Source of the DNA: Microbacterium elymi
GTDB taxonomy: Bacteria > Actinomycetota > Actinomycetes > Actinomycetales > Microbacteriaceae
Assembly: GCF_021582895.2 (NCBI RefSeq)
Contig: NZ_CP091139.2
Coordinates: 992,001 to 1,056,000, forward strand
Reading direction: 5' to 3'
Length of the DNA: 64,000 nucleotides
A program made the position numbers and the translations under genes. This document shows, in pieces, positions 37,868-48,180 of the stretch; the first letter of the stretch is position 1, and every line of letters begins with the position of its first letter. The notes below the pieces were generated by a model that saw nothing but the letters and a program-made list of their open reading frames with translations, had not been told where the DNA came from and did not search any database.

Positions 37868-38689
37868 CCACCCTCACCGCCGACCGGATCGTCCCGGCAG
37901 CCGATCGCCGGCTGAGCAACCGCCCCAGCATCCGCCAGAGCGTGGCCAACACTTTCACCATGGCGTACCGCGGACTGATCAAGATCCGCCGCACGCCCGA
38001 GCAGCTGGTCGACGTGACGGTGCAAGCCGATCATCTTCACCCTGATGTTCGCGTACCTGTTCGGCGGCGCGATCGCCGGCGACGTGCAGAGCTACCTGCC
38101 GTCGCTGATCCCGGGCATCCTGGTGCAGACCGTCATCACCACCTCGGTCGTGACCGGCACCCAGCTGCGCGAGGACATGGACAAAGGCGTGTTCGACCGG
38201 TTCCGGTCGCTGCCGATCGCGCGCATCGCCCCGCTGTCCGGGGCACTCCTGGCCGACACCGTGCGCTACGCCATCGCGACCACGCTCACGTTCGCGATGG
38301 GCTTCGTGATCGGCTACCACCCCGCCGGAGGTCTGGGCGAAGTCGTCCTGGCCGGCCTGCTGGTGATCGTCTGCTCATGGGCGATCAGCTGGATCTTCGC
38401 GTTCTTCGGGGTCATCGCCCGCACCGCCGGCAGCGTGCAGGGCATCTCGATGCTCGTGCTGTTCCCGCTGACGTTCCTGTCCAACGCGTACGTGCCCGTG
38501 GACAGCATGCCCAGCTGGCTGGCCTGGTTCGCAAACATCAACCCGGTCTCGCATCTGGTCACCGCGGTGCGCGAACTGGCCAACAACGGCGCCTTCACCT
38601 CGGATGCGTGGGTGTCGCTGCTGGGCGCCGCCGTGATCGTGGCGATCTTCGCCCCGCTGACCGTCCGCGCCTACATGCGCAAGGCCTGA
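37864..38689 (+). CDS. DrrB-type ABC-2 permease
   Basis: Membrane partner of the preceding ATPase. 274 residues after removing the extra base at 38024/38025 (GCAGC read as GCAAGC), which restores DVTVQPIIFTLMFAYLFGG. About six helices, including IPGILVQTVITTSVV, TTLTFAMGFVIGY and VVLAGLLVIVCSWAISWIF, plus the ABC-2 C-terminal signature NPVSHLVTAVRELAN. Substrate unknown. The operon ends at the hairpin at 38710. Confidence 0.92.
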
Positions 38690-38709
38690 CCGGCGGCACT
38701 CGCCGCCCT

Positions 38710-38736
38710 GCCCCCGGTCGCTCAGCGGCCGGGGGC
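38710..38736. terminator. Hairpin between convergent genes
   Basis: GCCCCCGG...CCGGGGGC around a short loop, overlapping the stop codon of the convergent AfsR-like gene and following the permease stop by 20 bases. Probably terminates both. Confidence 0.7.
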
Positions 38737-41700
38737 GCTCGGCTCGCGCAGCACGGCGAGTCCGCGGAGCACCGCGTCCTCCCGTGGCAGCCCGGCGATC
38801 GCGTCCCGCGCCGCGGCCACCCGCTCGGCGCCGGCCACGCGCTCGGCGTGTGCGAAGTGCTCGGTCCAGTGCAGGCTGAGCAGATCCTGCCGGGCGCCGA
38901 GCCGCTCGCCGAGCGCGAGCGCCGCCAGCGCCCGATCACGGCGCTCGGGGTGATCCATCGCCCACGCCGACCACCCCATCAGGACGGTGCCCACCACCGG
39001 GGCGTCGAGGAACTCCGACCGCATCCGCGCGACCGCCAGCATCCGTCCTCGCAGTCGGCGCGCCCAGCGGCTGCGCGCCGGCTCGGTGAACAGGTCGTCG
39101 AACGTCGCGGCCGACAGGGTGCCGGCCATCAGCATCAGGTACCACGGCGATCCGCGCTGGTCACCGGACCGGAACATCGACAGCGCGCGCTCGAATGCCG
39201 CACCGGCGTCCGCACCGGCTCCGGAGGCGCGATCGATCTCGGCCAGTCCGTACCAGCCGATGGATGCCGCCTCCAGCCCGTCCTCGGTCATCTCGCGCCC
39301 CTCGGTGAGGGCCTGGAACACGTCGCGGGCGGCGTCGAGTTCGCCGAGAGCGGCCAGGTTGGCCCCGCGCAGCCATTCCAGCTGCCGATCCTGCTCGAAC
39401 GCACCGAACTGCGCGTACTCCTCCGCCGCGATCGCGAGCCATTTCAGCGCCGCCGCGGGCTGGGCCATCTGACTGCTCAGCTGGGCGATCGAGGACGCCG
39501 CCATCGCGGCGAACCACTGTGCCGGGTTGCGTTCGCCAGCTGCCACGCGCGGGTGGCCGACTCGAGCGCGGTGTGCATGTCGCCGGAGTTCTCGGCGAAC
39601 TGCGACAGCAGCGATTCGCCGAGCAGTCGGGTCGCGAGATCGGGCGCGGCGCGGAGCCGCTCGAACGCCGCCAAGATGCGATCGGTGCGGCGCGATGCGC
39701 CGGCCTGGAGGATCGCCAGGACCGCATCGGCGAACGCGCCGAGCAGACTGTCCATGTCCGGATGGCGGCGACGGAGGATACGGATGCGCGCGAGGAACCG
39801 CAGCGCGCGCGGCTCGCCTTCGGCGCGCAGGACGAATGCGCCGAAGATGAGGGTCACGATGAGGGCGTCGACCGGGACTTCGCGCTCGCCGGTGCGGGCG
39901 ACCGCGTCGAAGACGACCGGGGCGAACGCCGCGAGCTCGGTGAATGCGCCCTGCACCATCCAGCCCTGGCCGAGCAGGGCGAACAGCAGCACCGTGACCG
40001 CGTCGTCGTCCGCGTCGATGGAGCGGCGCAGCACCGAGATCAGGTTGTCGTGTTCGGCGCGCACCTGACGGTTCACCTCGCGCTCGAAGACCTGCCCCAG
40101 GCGGTCGGTGCTGAACCGGCAGGCCCAATCGGTCACGCGGGCCCAGGCATCCTCGACACCCCCGGGGGTGTCGGCCAGTCGCGCCAGCGCGTACTCGCGG
40201 ACGGTCTCGAGCATCCGGAACCGCACCTGCCCGGTGTCGGGACGCTCGCCCACCAGCAGCAGCGACTGCGACACCAGCCGGTCGACGACGTCGTCGGCGG
40301 GCTCGCCGAGGACCGTGGCCATGGTCTCGACCGTGAATCCGGCCGGCAGCACGGCCAGCATCGCCATCGCGCGGCGGGCCTGCTGGTCCAGCAGGTCCCA
40401 GCTCCAGCCGATCACGGCCTCGAGCGTGCGATGGCGTTCGGGCGCGGTGCGGTCGCCCGTGGTCAGCAGCGCGAAGCGGTCCTGCAGCCGCGCCTCGATC
40501 TGCTCGGGGGTCATCGTCCGCACCCGGGCCGCCGCCAGTTCGATCGCCAGCGGCAGGCCGTCCAGGTGCGTGCACAGCCGGGTGATCACGTCTTTCGGCA
40601 GCGTCGCGCCGGGGCGCACGGCGCGCGCGCGATCCAGGAACAGCCGGACGGCGGGGCTCTCGATCTCGCCCGCCGTGGACGCCTCGTCGCCGGTATCGGC
40701 CGGGCCGCCGGCATCCGCGCCGTCGCGGGCCTCCGCGCCGTCGACCGAGAGCGGCGGGAGCGGATAGGTGACCTCGCCGGCGACCGCGAGCGGGGTGCGG
40801 CTCGTGGTGAGGACGCGCAGCGTCGGGACGGCCGCCAAGATGTCGGCGACCCAGCCGGCGACGCCGTCGATGACCTGCTCGCAGTTGTCGAGCACCAGCA
40901 GGGTGGGCTGCTCCCGGCAGCGAGACGACCCGCACCCGCAGGTCGGGCCGGGTGCGGGTGTCGGCGAGGCGCCCCCGGGCGTGGCCTCATTGATGCCGAG
41001 CGCGGCCGCGATGGCCAGCGGCACATCGTCGTCCGAGCGGACCCCCGCCAGCGACACCACGACCACGGTCGGCGCATCGGATGCCGCGGCCACCGCCTGC
41101 GCCGCGCGCGTCTTGCCGAGGCCGCCGGTGCCCAGGATCGTGACCAGCCGGGCGTGCGCGAGCAGCCCGGCCAGAGCCTGCAGGTCGCCGTCGCGCCCGA
41201 CCAGCTCGTTCGGGGCCGCCTGCGAGCCCGAGGCGCACCCGCGCGCTGCGGGCCGGCGGATCCGCCCGCAGCAGCCGGGTGTTCAGCTCGGTCAGCTCGG
41301 CGCCGGGCGAGCTGCCCAGTTCGTCGCGCAGCCGGGTGCGCGAGCGCCGCGAACACGGCGAGCGCCTCGGGCACGCGGCCGGCGTCGGCGAGCGCCCGCA
41401 TCCAGCGCGCGTGCAGGGCCTCGTCGTACGGGCGGGCGACGGCGAGCGCGGCGAGCGCCGCGGCAGCGTCATCGGGCCGGCCGCCCGTGCTCAGCGCATC
41501 GGCACGGGATGCCTCGGCCCGGGCGCGCAGGGCGGCCGCGGCATCCCGCACCGCGTCTGAGACCGGGTGGCCCTCAAGATCGGCGCCGGGTTCACCGCGC
41601 CACAGCGTGAGGGCCGCATCCAGCAGCGACAGCCGTTCGGGGTCGTCGGCGGGCAGGCGGTCGGACCGCTCGAGCAGGCCGCGAGCCGTATCGATGTCGA

Positions 41701-41983
41701 TCTCGACGTCGCCCAGCGCGTAGCCGCCGGGCGCGCTGCGCACCGCATCCGCTCCGGCGACCGCGCGCACCCGCGAGACCAGCGTCTGGAGGGCCGCCCG
41801 CGGGTTCTGCGGCGGGTCGTCGCCCCAGATGTCGTCCACGAGCGCATCGGTGCTGCGGGTGGTTCCGGTCGCGAGTACGAGCGAGGCCACCAGGGCGCGG
41901 GCGTTCGGCCCGCTCAGCTCGACGCGGGCGTCCGCGGCCTCGACCGTGACCGGCCCAAGGATCGCCGCACGCACACTGTTCAC
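38722..41983 (-). CDS. AfsR/SARP-like transcriptional regulator with NB-ARC-type ATPase and TPR region
   Basis: Large cytoplasmic regulator, about 1086 residues, start GTG at 41981-41983 (NSVRAAILGPVTVEA). Residues ~1-95 are an OmpR-type DNA-binding winged helix, ~95-250 a bacterial activation (BTAD) domain, then a STAND ATPase with Walker A GTGGLGKT and LLVLDNCEQV, and a helical repeat C-terminus. Breaks: extra bases near 41345, 41222 and 40920 and lost bases near 40975 and 39530; three are at GCTGC. It is convergent with the DrrAB-type exporter, which it may control (inference from proximity only). Confidence 0.9.
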
Positions 41984-42270
41984 AGGCCGAGCCTAGTCAT
42001 CGCTCCGACGGCGTCTCGGGCCGTTGCACGGGGCGGCCGGAGGGCGGGATGCGCCCGGCGGGGCGGCGGAGCGCGCCGGCGCGGCGGGCGATCGAGAAGC
42101 ACCGGCCGGATGCCGTGGCCATCACCTCGTGGACGGGAGCACGGACGTGTCCGACCCGCGCCCGCCGGGGCGGGTGGGATGCCTCGAGCCCGGGGACACG
42201 CGGCGTCGATGCCCGACCGCCCCGGCCTCGTCAGGCACACTGGAAGCACCGGTCGCGAAGGGAGTTCACG

Positions 42271-42798
42271 GTGAGCTACATCCAGGGGTACGACCCCGAC
42301 ACCCTCCGCGAGATCGTCGACCCGCATCGCTGCCGGGAGCGGCTGGATGAGATCGGCGGGCAGCGCAACCTCCCCGCGATGCTGGAGCGGGTCTGGCTGC
42401 TGAAGGTGCTCGACGACCTCGATGAGGCGCTCACCGTCGCCGACGCCGCCGTCCGGCAGGCCCGGATGGCGGGCACCCGCCGCGACCTGCTGCGCGCGCG
42501 GATCCTGCACGCGACGGTCCTGCAGTTCCGCGGCTCGTATGCGGCGGCGATCGCGGAGATGACCACCTGCGCGGCCGAGGCCGAGGGCCAGGGCTGGTCG
42601 AGCATCGCGGCGTTCGCGCTCGAGCACCGCGGCAAGGCGCACTTCGACGCCGGGGATTACGACTCCGCGCGCGCCGACTTCAAGCGCGCCCTGTTCCTGC
42701 GGCAGGAATCGGAGGCGCCCGAGGATCAGCTGGAGTCCACGCTGATGGCGATCGACACGACCGAACGGCGGCGGGCAGAGGCATCCATCGCCGTCTGA
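42271..42798 (+). CDS. TPR-like helical hypothetical protein
   Basis: 175 residues from GTG at 42271 (SYIQGYDPDTLREIVD) with GGGAG six bases upstream; the open frame extends further 5' but without a start signal. Helical repeats of tetratricopeptide type are suggested by ALTVADAAVRQARMAGT, FALEHRGKAHFDAGDYDSARADFKRAL. Probably a protein-interaction module. Separated by 287 bases from the divergent AfsR-like gene and 33 bases before the SprT-like gene. No partner can be named. Confidence 0.75.
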   Translation: MSYIQGYDPDTLREIVDPHRCRERLDEIGGQRNLPAMLERVWLLKVLDDLDEALTVADAAVRQARMAGTRRDLLRARILHATVLQFRGSYAAAIAEMTTCAAEAEGQGWSSIAAFALEHRGKAHFDAGDYDSARADFKRALFLRQESEAPEDQLESTLMAIDTTERRRAEASIAV

Positions 42799-42831
42799 CC
42801 CGATGTCGCAGGTACGTTCTAATGTCTTCGC

Positions 42832-43320
42832 ATGTCTGAACTGCATCGGGTGCGCGCCTGGGCCGACGCACTCATCTCGCTCCATCTCGATCCCTCCTGG
42901 TCGTTCGCGTTCGACAACGCGAAACGCCGCGCGGGCCTGTGCAACTACACGCACAAGCGCATCAGCGTGTCGCGGTACCTGGCCGCCCGATACGACGACG
43001 ACACGAACCACCAGACGCTGCTGCACGAGGTCGCGCACGCCGTCGCCGGGCCGGCCGCCGGCCACGGCGCGGAGTGGAAGCGGGTCGCGCGACGACTCGG
43101 GTACGTCGGCGGCACCACGCATGACGGCGAGACGGCCACCGAGCTGGCGCCGTGGGTCGGGGTCTGCCCGGCCGGCCACGTGGCGTATCGGCACCGGCGT
43201 CCCACCCGTCCCACGTCCTGTGTGAAGTGCGCGCCGCGCTACGACGAACGGTTCCTGTTCCGCTGGACGCGCCGCGAGATCGCGCCGGCCGCGCGGCTGG
43301 CGGCCATGACGCCGCGCTGA
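42832..43320 (+). CDS. SprT-like zinc metalloprotease domain protein
   Basis: 162 residues, unbroken, start ATG at 42832 (SELHRVRAWADALISLHL). The metalloprotease motif HEVAHA lies near residue 65 with a downstream GHGAEWKRVARRLGY, and a zinc-ribbon-like C-terminus has VGVCPAGH and SCVKCAP. SprT/Spartan-type proteins cleave DNA-protein crosslinks in eukaryotes; the bacterial role is unsettled. No Shine-Dalgarno sequence precedes the start, so the mRNA may be nearly leaderless. Confidence 0.88.
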   Translation: MSELHRVRAWADALISLHLDPSWSFAFDNAKRRAGLCNYTHKRISVSRYLAARYDDDTNHQTLLHEVAHAVAGPAAGHGAEWKRVARRLGYVGGTTHDGETATELAPWVGVCPAGHVAYRHRRPTRPTSCVKCAPRYDERFLFRWTRREIAPAARLAAMTPR

Positions 43321-43384
43321 CAGAGCTGTCCCGACGGCAGCACCGCACGGTGCCCGCCAGGACGGGCGAAGAGCAGGAGACCAC

Positions 43385-43846
43385 ATGGCCTTCCATTCCT
43401 GCGGTCCGCACGGCGACGTGTCGGACACGCTGCGGCTCGACGGCAAGGACACGAACCCGCTGCAGAAGTGGCGGGTCGGACGCGCGCCGTCCGTTCTCAG
43501 CCCGCGGCGAAGACGCCGTCCCGCAGGATCGGCACGACGTCGGCCGCGTCGAGTTCGGCGGCGCGAAGGACGTCGTCGCGCAGGCCGCGCTCGACCAGTT
43601 CCTGCCCCGAGCCGCTCGCGAGCAGCAGGTGCCGCACTGCGCCGCGCAGTCCGCGGAACGCCTCGCACACCACCGCGGCCTCGGGTGACGAATGATCGAT
43701 CCCGCGTGCCGCGAGCGCGTCGACGACCGCCCCGGCACCCAACTGGTCCTCGATCGCGAACCGCATCTCGCCGGACCCGTCGCGCTCCCCCGCCGGCACC
43801 ACGGCGACGCCGACCCGGGTGCCGCGGCGGTGCTGCTCGTCGGTGA
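43385..43846 (+). CDS. Possible small protein with good ribosome binding site, overlapping a minus-strand gene
   Basis: ATG at 43385 is preceded by AGGAGACCAC, one of the better ribosome binding sites nearby. The first ~37 codons (AFHSCGPHGDVSDTLRLDG...LQKWRVGR) look protein-like. Beyond 43497 the frame runs antisense through the ComB-like gene and becomes arginine-rich, so a genuine product probably ends near 43500 and the stop may be hidden by an indel. The 5' part may be a real small protein; the rest is doubtful. Confidence 0.3.
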   Translation: MAFHSCGPHGDVSDTLRLDGKDTNPLQKWRVGRAPSVLSPRRRRRPAGSARRRPRRVRRREGRRRAGRARPVPAPSRSRAAGAALRRAVRGTPRTPPRPRVTNDRSRVPRARRRPPRHPTGPRSRTASRRTRRAPPPAPRRRRPGCRGGAARR

Positions 43847-44108
43847 TCCAGCGGGCCACGGCACCGGCGTTGCGCAGGCTGCCGGCCAGCACGACGGCAC
43901 CGGATGCGGCGGCCTGCGCCGCGATCGGTGCGCCGTTGATCGACCCGCTGCCGGTCAGCTGGAAGGACGCGCCGCGGGCCGCGGCATCCGTCGCCGTCGT
44001 CGTGAACCGCAGCACGTCCACGACCACGACCACATCGGCGGGAGCCAGGCGGGCCAGGCCGGCGAGACCCCAGTCGAGGCGGACCTGGAAGAAGGACTGA
44101 TCGAACAC
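43497..44108 (-). CDS. comB: 2-phosphosulfolactate phosphatase family protein (ComB-like)
   Basis: 203 residues, unbroken, start GTG at 44106-44108 (FDQSFFQVRLDWGLAGL). Family features: VVVVDVLRFTTTATDAAARG near the N-terminus, VVLAGSLRNAGAVARWI and VVCEAFRGLRGAVRHLL. In archaea ComB makes sulfolactate for coenzyme M; actinobacterial members have no shown role and may act on another phosphate ester. Divergent from the SRPBCC-family gene with 30 bases between the starts. Confidence 0.75.
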   Translation of the reverse strand: MFDQSFFQVRLDWGLAGLARLAPADVVVVVDVLRFTTTATDAAARGASFQLTGSGSINGAPIAAQAAASGAVVLAGSLRNAGAVARWITDEQHRRGTRVGVAVVPAGERDGSGEMRFAIEDQLGAGAVVDALAARGIDHSSPEAAVVCEAFRGLRGAVRHLLLASGSGQELVERGLRDDVLRAAELDAADVVPILRDGVFAAG

Positions 44109-44138
44109 GTCCGAAAGCCTAGGGTGCGAGACTGAGGC

Positions 44139-44629
44139 ATGCGCATCCTGCTCAAGCTCGTGATCGACTGCGATGCGGATGCCGCGTGGCGGGCGCTGCA
44201 CTCGCCGCGGGCGATCGCCGAGCTGGACGGCCCCTTCGTGACACTCCGTTCGCTCGAGCACCTGCCGCCGTCGTGGTCGCCGGGCGATGACGCGACCGTC
44301 GACCTGTCGCTCGGCCCGCTGCCGCTGGGCGGCAGCTGATCGACGTGAGCGATGTCGAGCGGGTGATGGACGGACAGCGGGTGCGGATCCTGCGGGACAG
44401 CGGCATCCCGCTGTCGGGGCCGCTGGCGGCGCTGGATGTCTGGGACCACCAGATGGCGGTGAGCCCGGCCCCGGGCGACCCGGCACGCACGCTGTGGCGC
44501 GAGCGCCTCGTGATCGGCGGCCGCGCGGCGCCCGCCCTGTGGCCGGCGCTGTGGGCGGTGTGGCAGTGGCGTGCGGCGCGCATCCGCGCCCTCGCCCGCA
44601 CCTGGGCCCACGACCCCGAGCCCGCCTGA
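44139..44629 (+). CDS. SRPBCC-fold (START/Bet v1-like) protein
   Basis: About 163 residues once a lost base near 44332 is restored, joining ...LSLGPLPLG to QLIDVSDVERVMDGQ. Start ATG at 44139 (RILLKLVIDCDADAAWRAL). The pattern of an N-terminal strand, DADAAWRALHSP, a central WDHQMAVSPAPG and a long C-terminal helix (ALWAVWQWRAARIRALART) is typical of small ligand-binding SRPBCC proteins. Ligand unknown. A family-A palindrome follows the stop. Confidence 0.75.
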
Positions 44630-44647
44630 CCCCTGCGCTTTCACCTC

Positions 44648-44724
44648 GAGATCGTACGATCCGGCCGAGTGCACATCAATCTGGGCCCAGGATGATGTGC
44701 ACTCGGCCGAATCGTACGATTTCG
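44648..44724. repeat. Dispersed palindrome, family A, copy 2
   Basis: Nearly perfect inverted repeat with arms of about 28 bases: ATCGTACGAT-C-CGGCCGAGTGCACATCA and its complement, with a short GC-rich loop (ATCTGGGCCCAGGA). The arms themselves contain the palindromes ATCGTACGAT, CGGCCG and GTGCAC. It lies between convergent genes, matching a bidirectional terminator role, and shares its arms with 18803-18878. Confidence 0.9.
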
Positions 44725-44770
44725 ACAGGGGCGAGGGTCGAGCAGGGGCGGGGTCGGGCAGGGGCGAGGG

Positions 44771-46204
44771 TCAGGCGGCGAGCGCCTCGACCGGGGTGAC
44801 CTGGGTGGCCAGGCGCGTGGGGACCACGGCCGCGACGAGGGTCAGCAGTGCGGTGGTCACGACGATGCCCACCACCACCGGCACCGGGATCGCCGGCCAC
44901 ACCATGCCCGCCTGCTCGCCGTTCGGGTTGGCCGCGACCGCGCCGAGCAGGGACTGCGCCCCCGCCCAGCCGTACGCGATCCCGAGCACGACGCCGGTGA
45001 TCACGGCGGTGATCGCGATGTGCGCGGCTTCCAGCAGCACCACCCGCCGCACCTGGCCGGTCGACAGGCCCAGCGCGCGCAGCAGCCCGAGCTCGTGCCG
45101 CCGCTGCACCACGCCGAGCGTGAGCAGGTTGACCAGGCCGACCGCGGCGATGACCGCCGAGACCCCGACGAGTCCCATCATGATGCCCGCGAACGTGTCG
45201 AGCACGGTGCTCAGCTCGGGCGGGAGCGTCCCCCGGCCGCGGCGGCCATGACCGCCTTGGCCGATTCCATCGCGACCGAGAACATCGTCACCAGCGTCAC
45301 GCCGATCACGACGCCGATCGCCATCCGGCTCGAGCGCTCCGGGTAGCGCAGCGCGTTCTCCGCGGCCAGCCGCGCCACGGCCGAGCGGCCGAACATCCGG
45401 CCGGTGAGGCGCAGCGACGGCGGCATGAAGACCGTCGCGCCGAGCGCGATCCCGGTGAACGAGAGCAGCCCTCCGACGAAGGCCACCAGGACTCCGGACG
45501 GGTTGAGCAACCCCAGGGCGACGCCGGCGGTCAGCAGCAGCATCCCGACCCCCACCAGGATGACCGCGGTGACGTTGCGGCCCGTGCGCCGCGCGACCTC
45601 TTCGCGGCGCGCCTCGGTGGACGCCCCCAGCGCCTGCAGCGGCGTGACCGCCAGCACGCGGCGCGAACCCGTCCAGGCGGCGGCCCACGTGGTCAGCGCC
45701 ACGATCGCCGTCGGCAGGCAGCGCTGCACGCAGCACCTCGTAGTCGACCCCGGTGATGTCCAGCACACGCGCGACGATCGCGATCCCCGCGAACGACACC
45801 AGGATGCCGACGGCCAGGCCCACGATCGCGCCGATGACGCCGACCACCAGGCCTTGGCGCGCGACGTCCGCGCGCTGCGCACGCGCCGACGCGCCGATCA
45901 GCCGCAGGAGGGCGATCTGCCGGGTGCGTCCGGCGACCACGGTCGAGAACGTGTTCGCCGTCACGATCGCCGCGACGTACACGGCCAGGCCGACGAGGAT
46001 GACGCCGACCACCCCGAGCACGACGGCCAGCGTCCCGCTCTCGCCGATGTACGGATTCGCCCGCAGCATGGCCGCGAGGTAGCCGGTCGCCGAGATCAGG
46101 ATCACGCCGAACGCGGCGGAGATGGCCGAGACGAGGATGCTGGCGCCCATCCCCCGGTCGCGCAGCCAGTGGGTCTCGCCGATACCGCCCCCTGTGCCGC
46201 TCAT
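44771..46204 (-). CDS. FtsX/MacB-type ABC transporter permease
   Basis: About 477 residues, start ATG at 46202-46204 ([19 protein letters not shown]), overlapping the ATPase stop (ATGA). Two FtsX-like membrane halves are seen: [26 protein letters not shown] in the first and [28 protein letters not shown] in the second. Two compensating errors: an extra base near 45712 and a lost base in a G run near 45230. This type couples to a lipoprotein-release or peptide-export ATPase. Substrate unknown. Confidence 0.9.
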   Translation of the reverse strand: MSGTGGGIGETHWLRDRGMGASILVSAISAAFGVILISATGYLAAMLRANPYIGESGTLAVVLGVVGVILVGLAVYVAAIVTANTFSTVVAGRTRQIALLRLIGASARAQRADVARQGLVVGVIGAIVGLAVGILVSFAGIAIVARVLDITGVDYEVLRAALPADGDRGADHVGRRLDGFAPRAGGHAAAGAGGVHRGAPRRGRAAHGPQRHRGHPGGGRDAAADRRRRPGVAQPVRSPGGLRRRAALVHRDRARRDGLHAAVAAPHRPDVRPLGRGAAGRGERAALPGALEPDGDRRRDRRDAGDDVLGRDGIGQGGHGRRGRGTLPPELSTVLDTFAGIMMGLVGVSAVIAAVGLVNLLTLGVVQRRHELGLLRALGLSTGQVRRVVLLEAAHIAITAVITGVVLGIAYGWAGAQSLLGAVAANPNGEQAGMVWPAIPVPVVVGIVVTTALLTLVAAVVPTRLATQVTPVEALAA

Positions 46205-46985
46205 GCCGACACCGCTTCGGAGGTCGTCGCGCCGAGCTCGGTGGCCAGCATGTAGGCCGAGATCTCCTCGGCGGACTGCCGCGGCTTGTCAGCGACGATC
46301 CGCCCGTCGCCGAGGAACACCACCCGGTCGGCGTGCGACGCGGCCACCGGATCGTGCGTGACCATCGCGATCGACTGGCCGTGCTCGGCGCTGGCGGCGC
46401 GCAGCAGCGCGAGTACCTCGCGCCCGGAGCGGGAGTCGAGGTTGCCGGTCGGCTCATCCGCGAACACCAGGTCGGGGGCCGTCGCCAGCGCCCGCGCGAT
46501 CGCGACGCGCTCTGCTGTCCGCCGCTGAGCTCGTGCGGTCGGTGCCGCAGCCGCCCGGTCAGGCCGAGCGTCTCCAGCAGCGAGTCGATGCGGGCGTGCT
46601 CCAGCGCGGACGGCTTGCGCCCGTCCAGGTCGAACGGCAGTCGCACATTGCCCAGGACATCCAGCGTGGGCACCAGGTTGAACGACTGGAACACGAAGCC
46701 CACCCGACGCCGACGCAGGATGGTCAGCTCGAGGTCGTCCAACCCGGTGATCTCGGTGTCGCCGATCCAGGCGCGCCCGCCGGTGGGGGCATCCAGCCCC
46801 GCCATGATGTGCATCAGGGTGGACTTGCCCGAACCGGACGGCCCCATGATCGCGGTGAACTCGCCGCGGCGGATTCCGACGGTCACGCCGTCCAGCGCGC
46901 GCACCTCGCCGGCGCCGGCGCCATAGGTCTTGGTCAGCTGGTGGACCCGGGCGGCCAGCCCGAGTTCGGTCGTTGTGATCTCCAT
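46201..46985 (-). CDS. MacB/LolD-type ABC ATPase
   Basis: About 261 residues, start ATG at 46983-46985 ([21 protein letters not shown]) with GAGGG upstream. Walker [19 protein letters not shown], the family-specific [20 protein letters not shown], signature [15 protein letters not shown] and Walker [17 protein letters not shown]. One lost base near 46514 interrupts the signature (CAGCAGCAGCG). Translationally coupled to the FtsX-type permease downstream. Confidence 0.93.
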
Positions 46986-47127
46986 GCCCTCGACGCTACG
47001 GATGCCGCACCCCGCCCCGCATCGGTCTGCGGTCGACTCTCGCCTACATCGCTGGGATGATCCCGCACCCGCGCGCGGAGGCCGGAACAGCCTAGTCTGG
47101 CGCCATGGCCCACCCTCCGCGTGCGCG

Positions 47128-47499
47128 GTGAACGCCGCGCGCGTCCTGCAGATCATCGGCTTCGCCCTGACTCTGGCCGCCGGCGTCGCGCTCTGCTTCC
47201 TGCCCGCCTTCCAGAGCGTCACCTCCGACTCCGACGGCCACCAGGCGACCCGGACGCAGACCCTCCTCCAGATGCAGGGGAGCGCATATCTGCTGGTTCT
47301 GGTCATCCCCGTCCTGATCGCCGCGGTGCCGCTGCTCCTGCGCGGGCGCGCCTGGAGGGTCTCCTCGATCGTGGCCGCCGTCCTCCTCGGCGTGTTCGCG
47401 CTCGTCGGGGCCCTCAGCATCGGCGTCTTCTACCTGCCGGCCGCGATCGTCGAGGTCGTGGCCGCCTGCCTTCCGGTCCGACGTCCGGAGGTTCCCTGA
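47128..47499 (+). CDS. Small membrane protein
   Basis: 123 residues from GTG at 47128 (NAARVLQIIGFALTLAAG); the ATG at 47105 is in another frame and stops at once. Three or four helices: LQIIGFALTLAAGVALCFL, YLLVLVIPVLIAAVPLLL, SSIVAAVLLGVFALVGAL and LPAAIVEVVAACL. No family recognised. Divergent from the ABC ATPase gene. The following 137 bases before the CBS gene show nothing notable. Confidence 0.7.
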   Translation: MNAARVLQIIGFALTLAAGVALCFLPAFQSVTSDSDGHQATRTQTLLQMQGSAYLLVLVIPVLIAAVPLLLRGRAWRVSSIVAAVLLGVFALVGALSIGVFYLPAAIVEVVAACLPVRRPEVP

Positions 47500-47636
47500 C
47501 GCCACACCGTCGCCGCGGTCACGCACCGCCACCCGCCAGGGCCGCGAACACGCCCGGCACCGGCATTGTCACGGCCCGCGGCGGCCCACCGAGCCGGCCG
47601 GGCTGATAATCTGCGATGCAGGGACAGGGGGATGCG

Positions 47637-48131
47637 ATGGCGTCACAATCGGGTTCGGCAACGGGGATCACCGCCGGTCAGGTCATGACCGCACCCGTGA
47701 TCACCGTCGGCCCGGATGCGACCGTGGCCCACATCGCCGAGGCGCTCACCTCACGGCGGATCAGCGCGGTCCCGGTGGTGGATGCCTCCGGCACGGTGCT
47801 CGGCCTGGTCAGCGAACTCGACCTGCTGGCGCGCACCGGCCGGACGGCGCGGGATGTCATGACCACCGCCGTGATCAGCGTCACCAGCGACACCGACATC
47901 GAGCAGGTGCGGCGCATCCTGGTGGACTCGCAGATCCGGCGCGTCCCGGTGCTGTCCTCCGGCCGCCTGGTCGGAATACTCAGCCGGCACGACCTGGTCG
48001 GCCGGATGGTGGAATGGGCGTGCGGCGTCTGCGGCGAAACCGTCCGCGGCGCGCACCCGCCGCTGGTGTGCCCGAAATGCGGAGGAAGCGAGGACCGGTT
48101 CACGCTGGAGGAGCAGCCACCCGGACCGTGA
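47637..48131 (+). CDS. CBS-domain pair with C-terminal zinc ribbon
   Basis: 164 residues from ATG at 47637 (ASQSGSATGITAGQVM) with AGGGGG upstream; an ATG at 47616 is possible but lacks this. Two CBS motifs: VMTAPVITVGPDATVAHIAE...ISAVPVVD and VMTTAVISVTSDTDIEQVRR...IRRVPVLS, which together usually bind an adenine nucleotide. The C-terminus has CGVCGE and CPKCGG, a rubredoxin-like zinc ribbon. Probably a small energy- or ligand-sensing regulator. About 50 bases before pdhA, same strand, so possibly co-transcribed. Confidence 0.85.
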   Translation: MASQSGSATGITAGQVMTAPVITVGPDATVAHIAEALTSRRISAVPVVDASGTVLGLVSELDLLARTGRTARDVMTTAVISVTSDTDIEQVRRILVDSQIRRVPVLSSGRLVGILSRHDLVGRMVEWACGVCGETVRGAHPPLVCPKCGGSEDRFTLEEQPPGP

Positions 48132-48180
48132 CGAGACAGGCGGCCACAAGCCGCGTTGTTCGGTGAGAGGGATTCGACAA

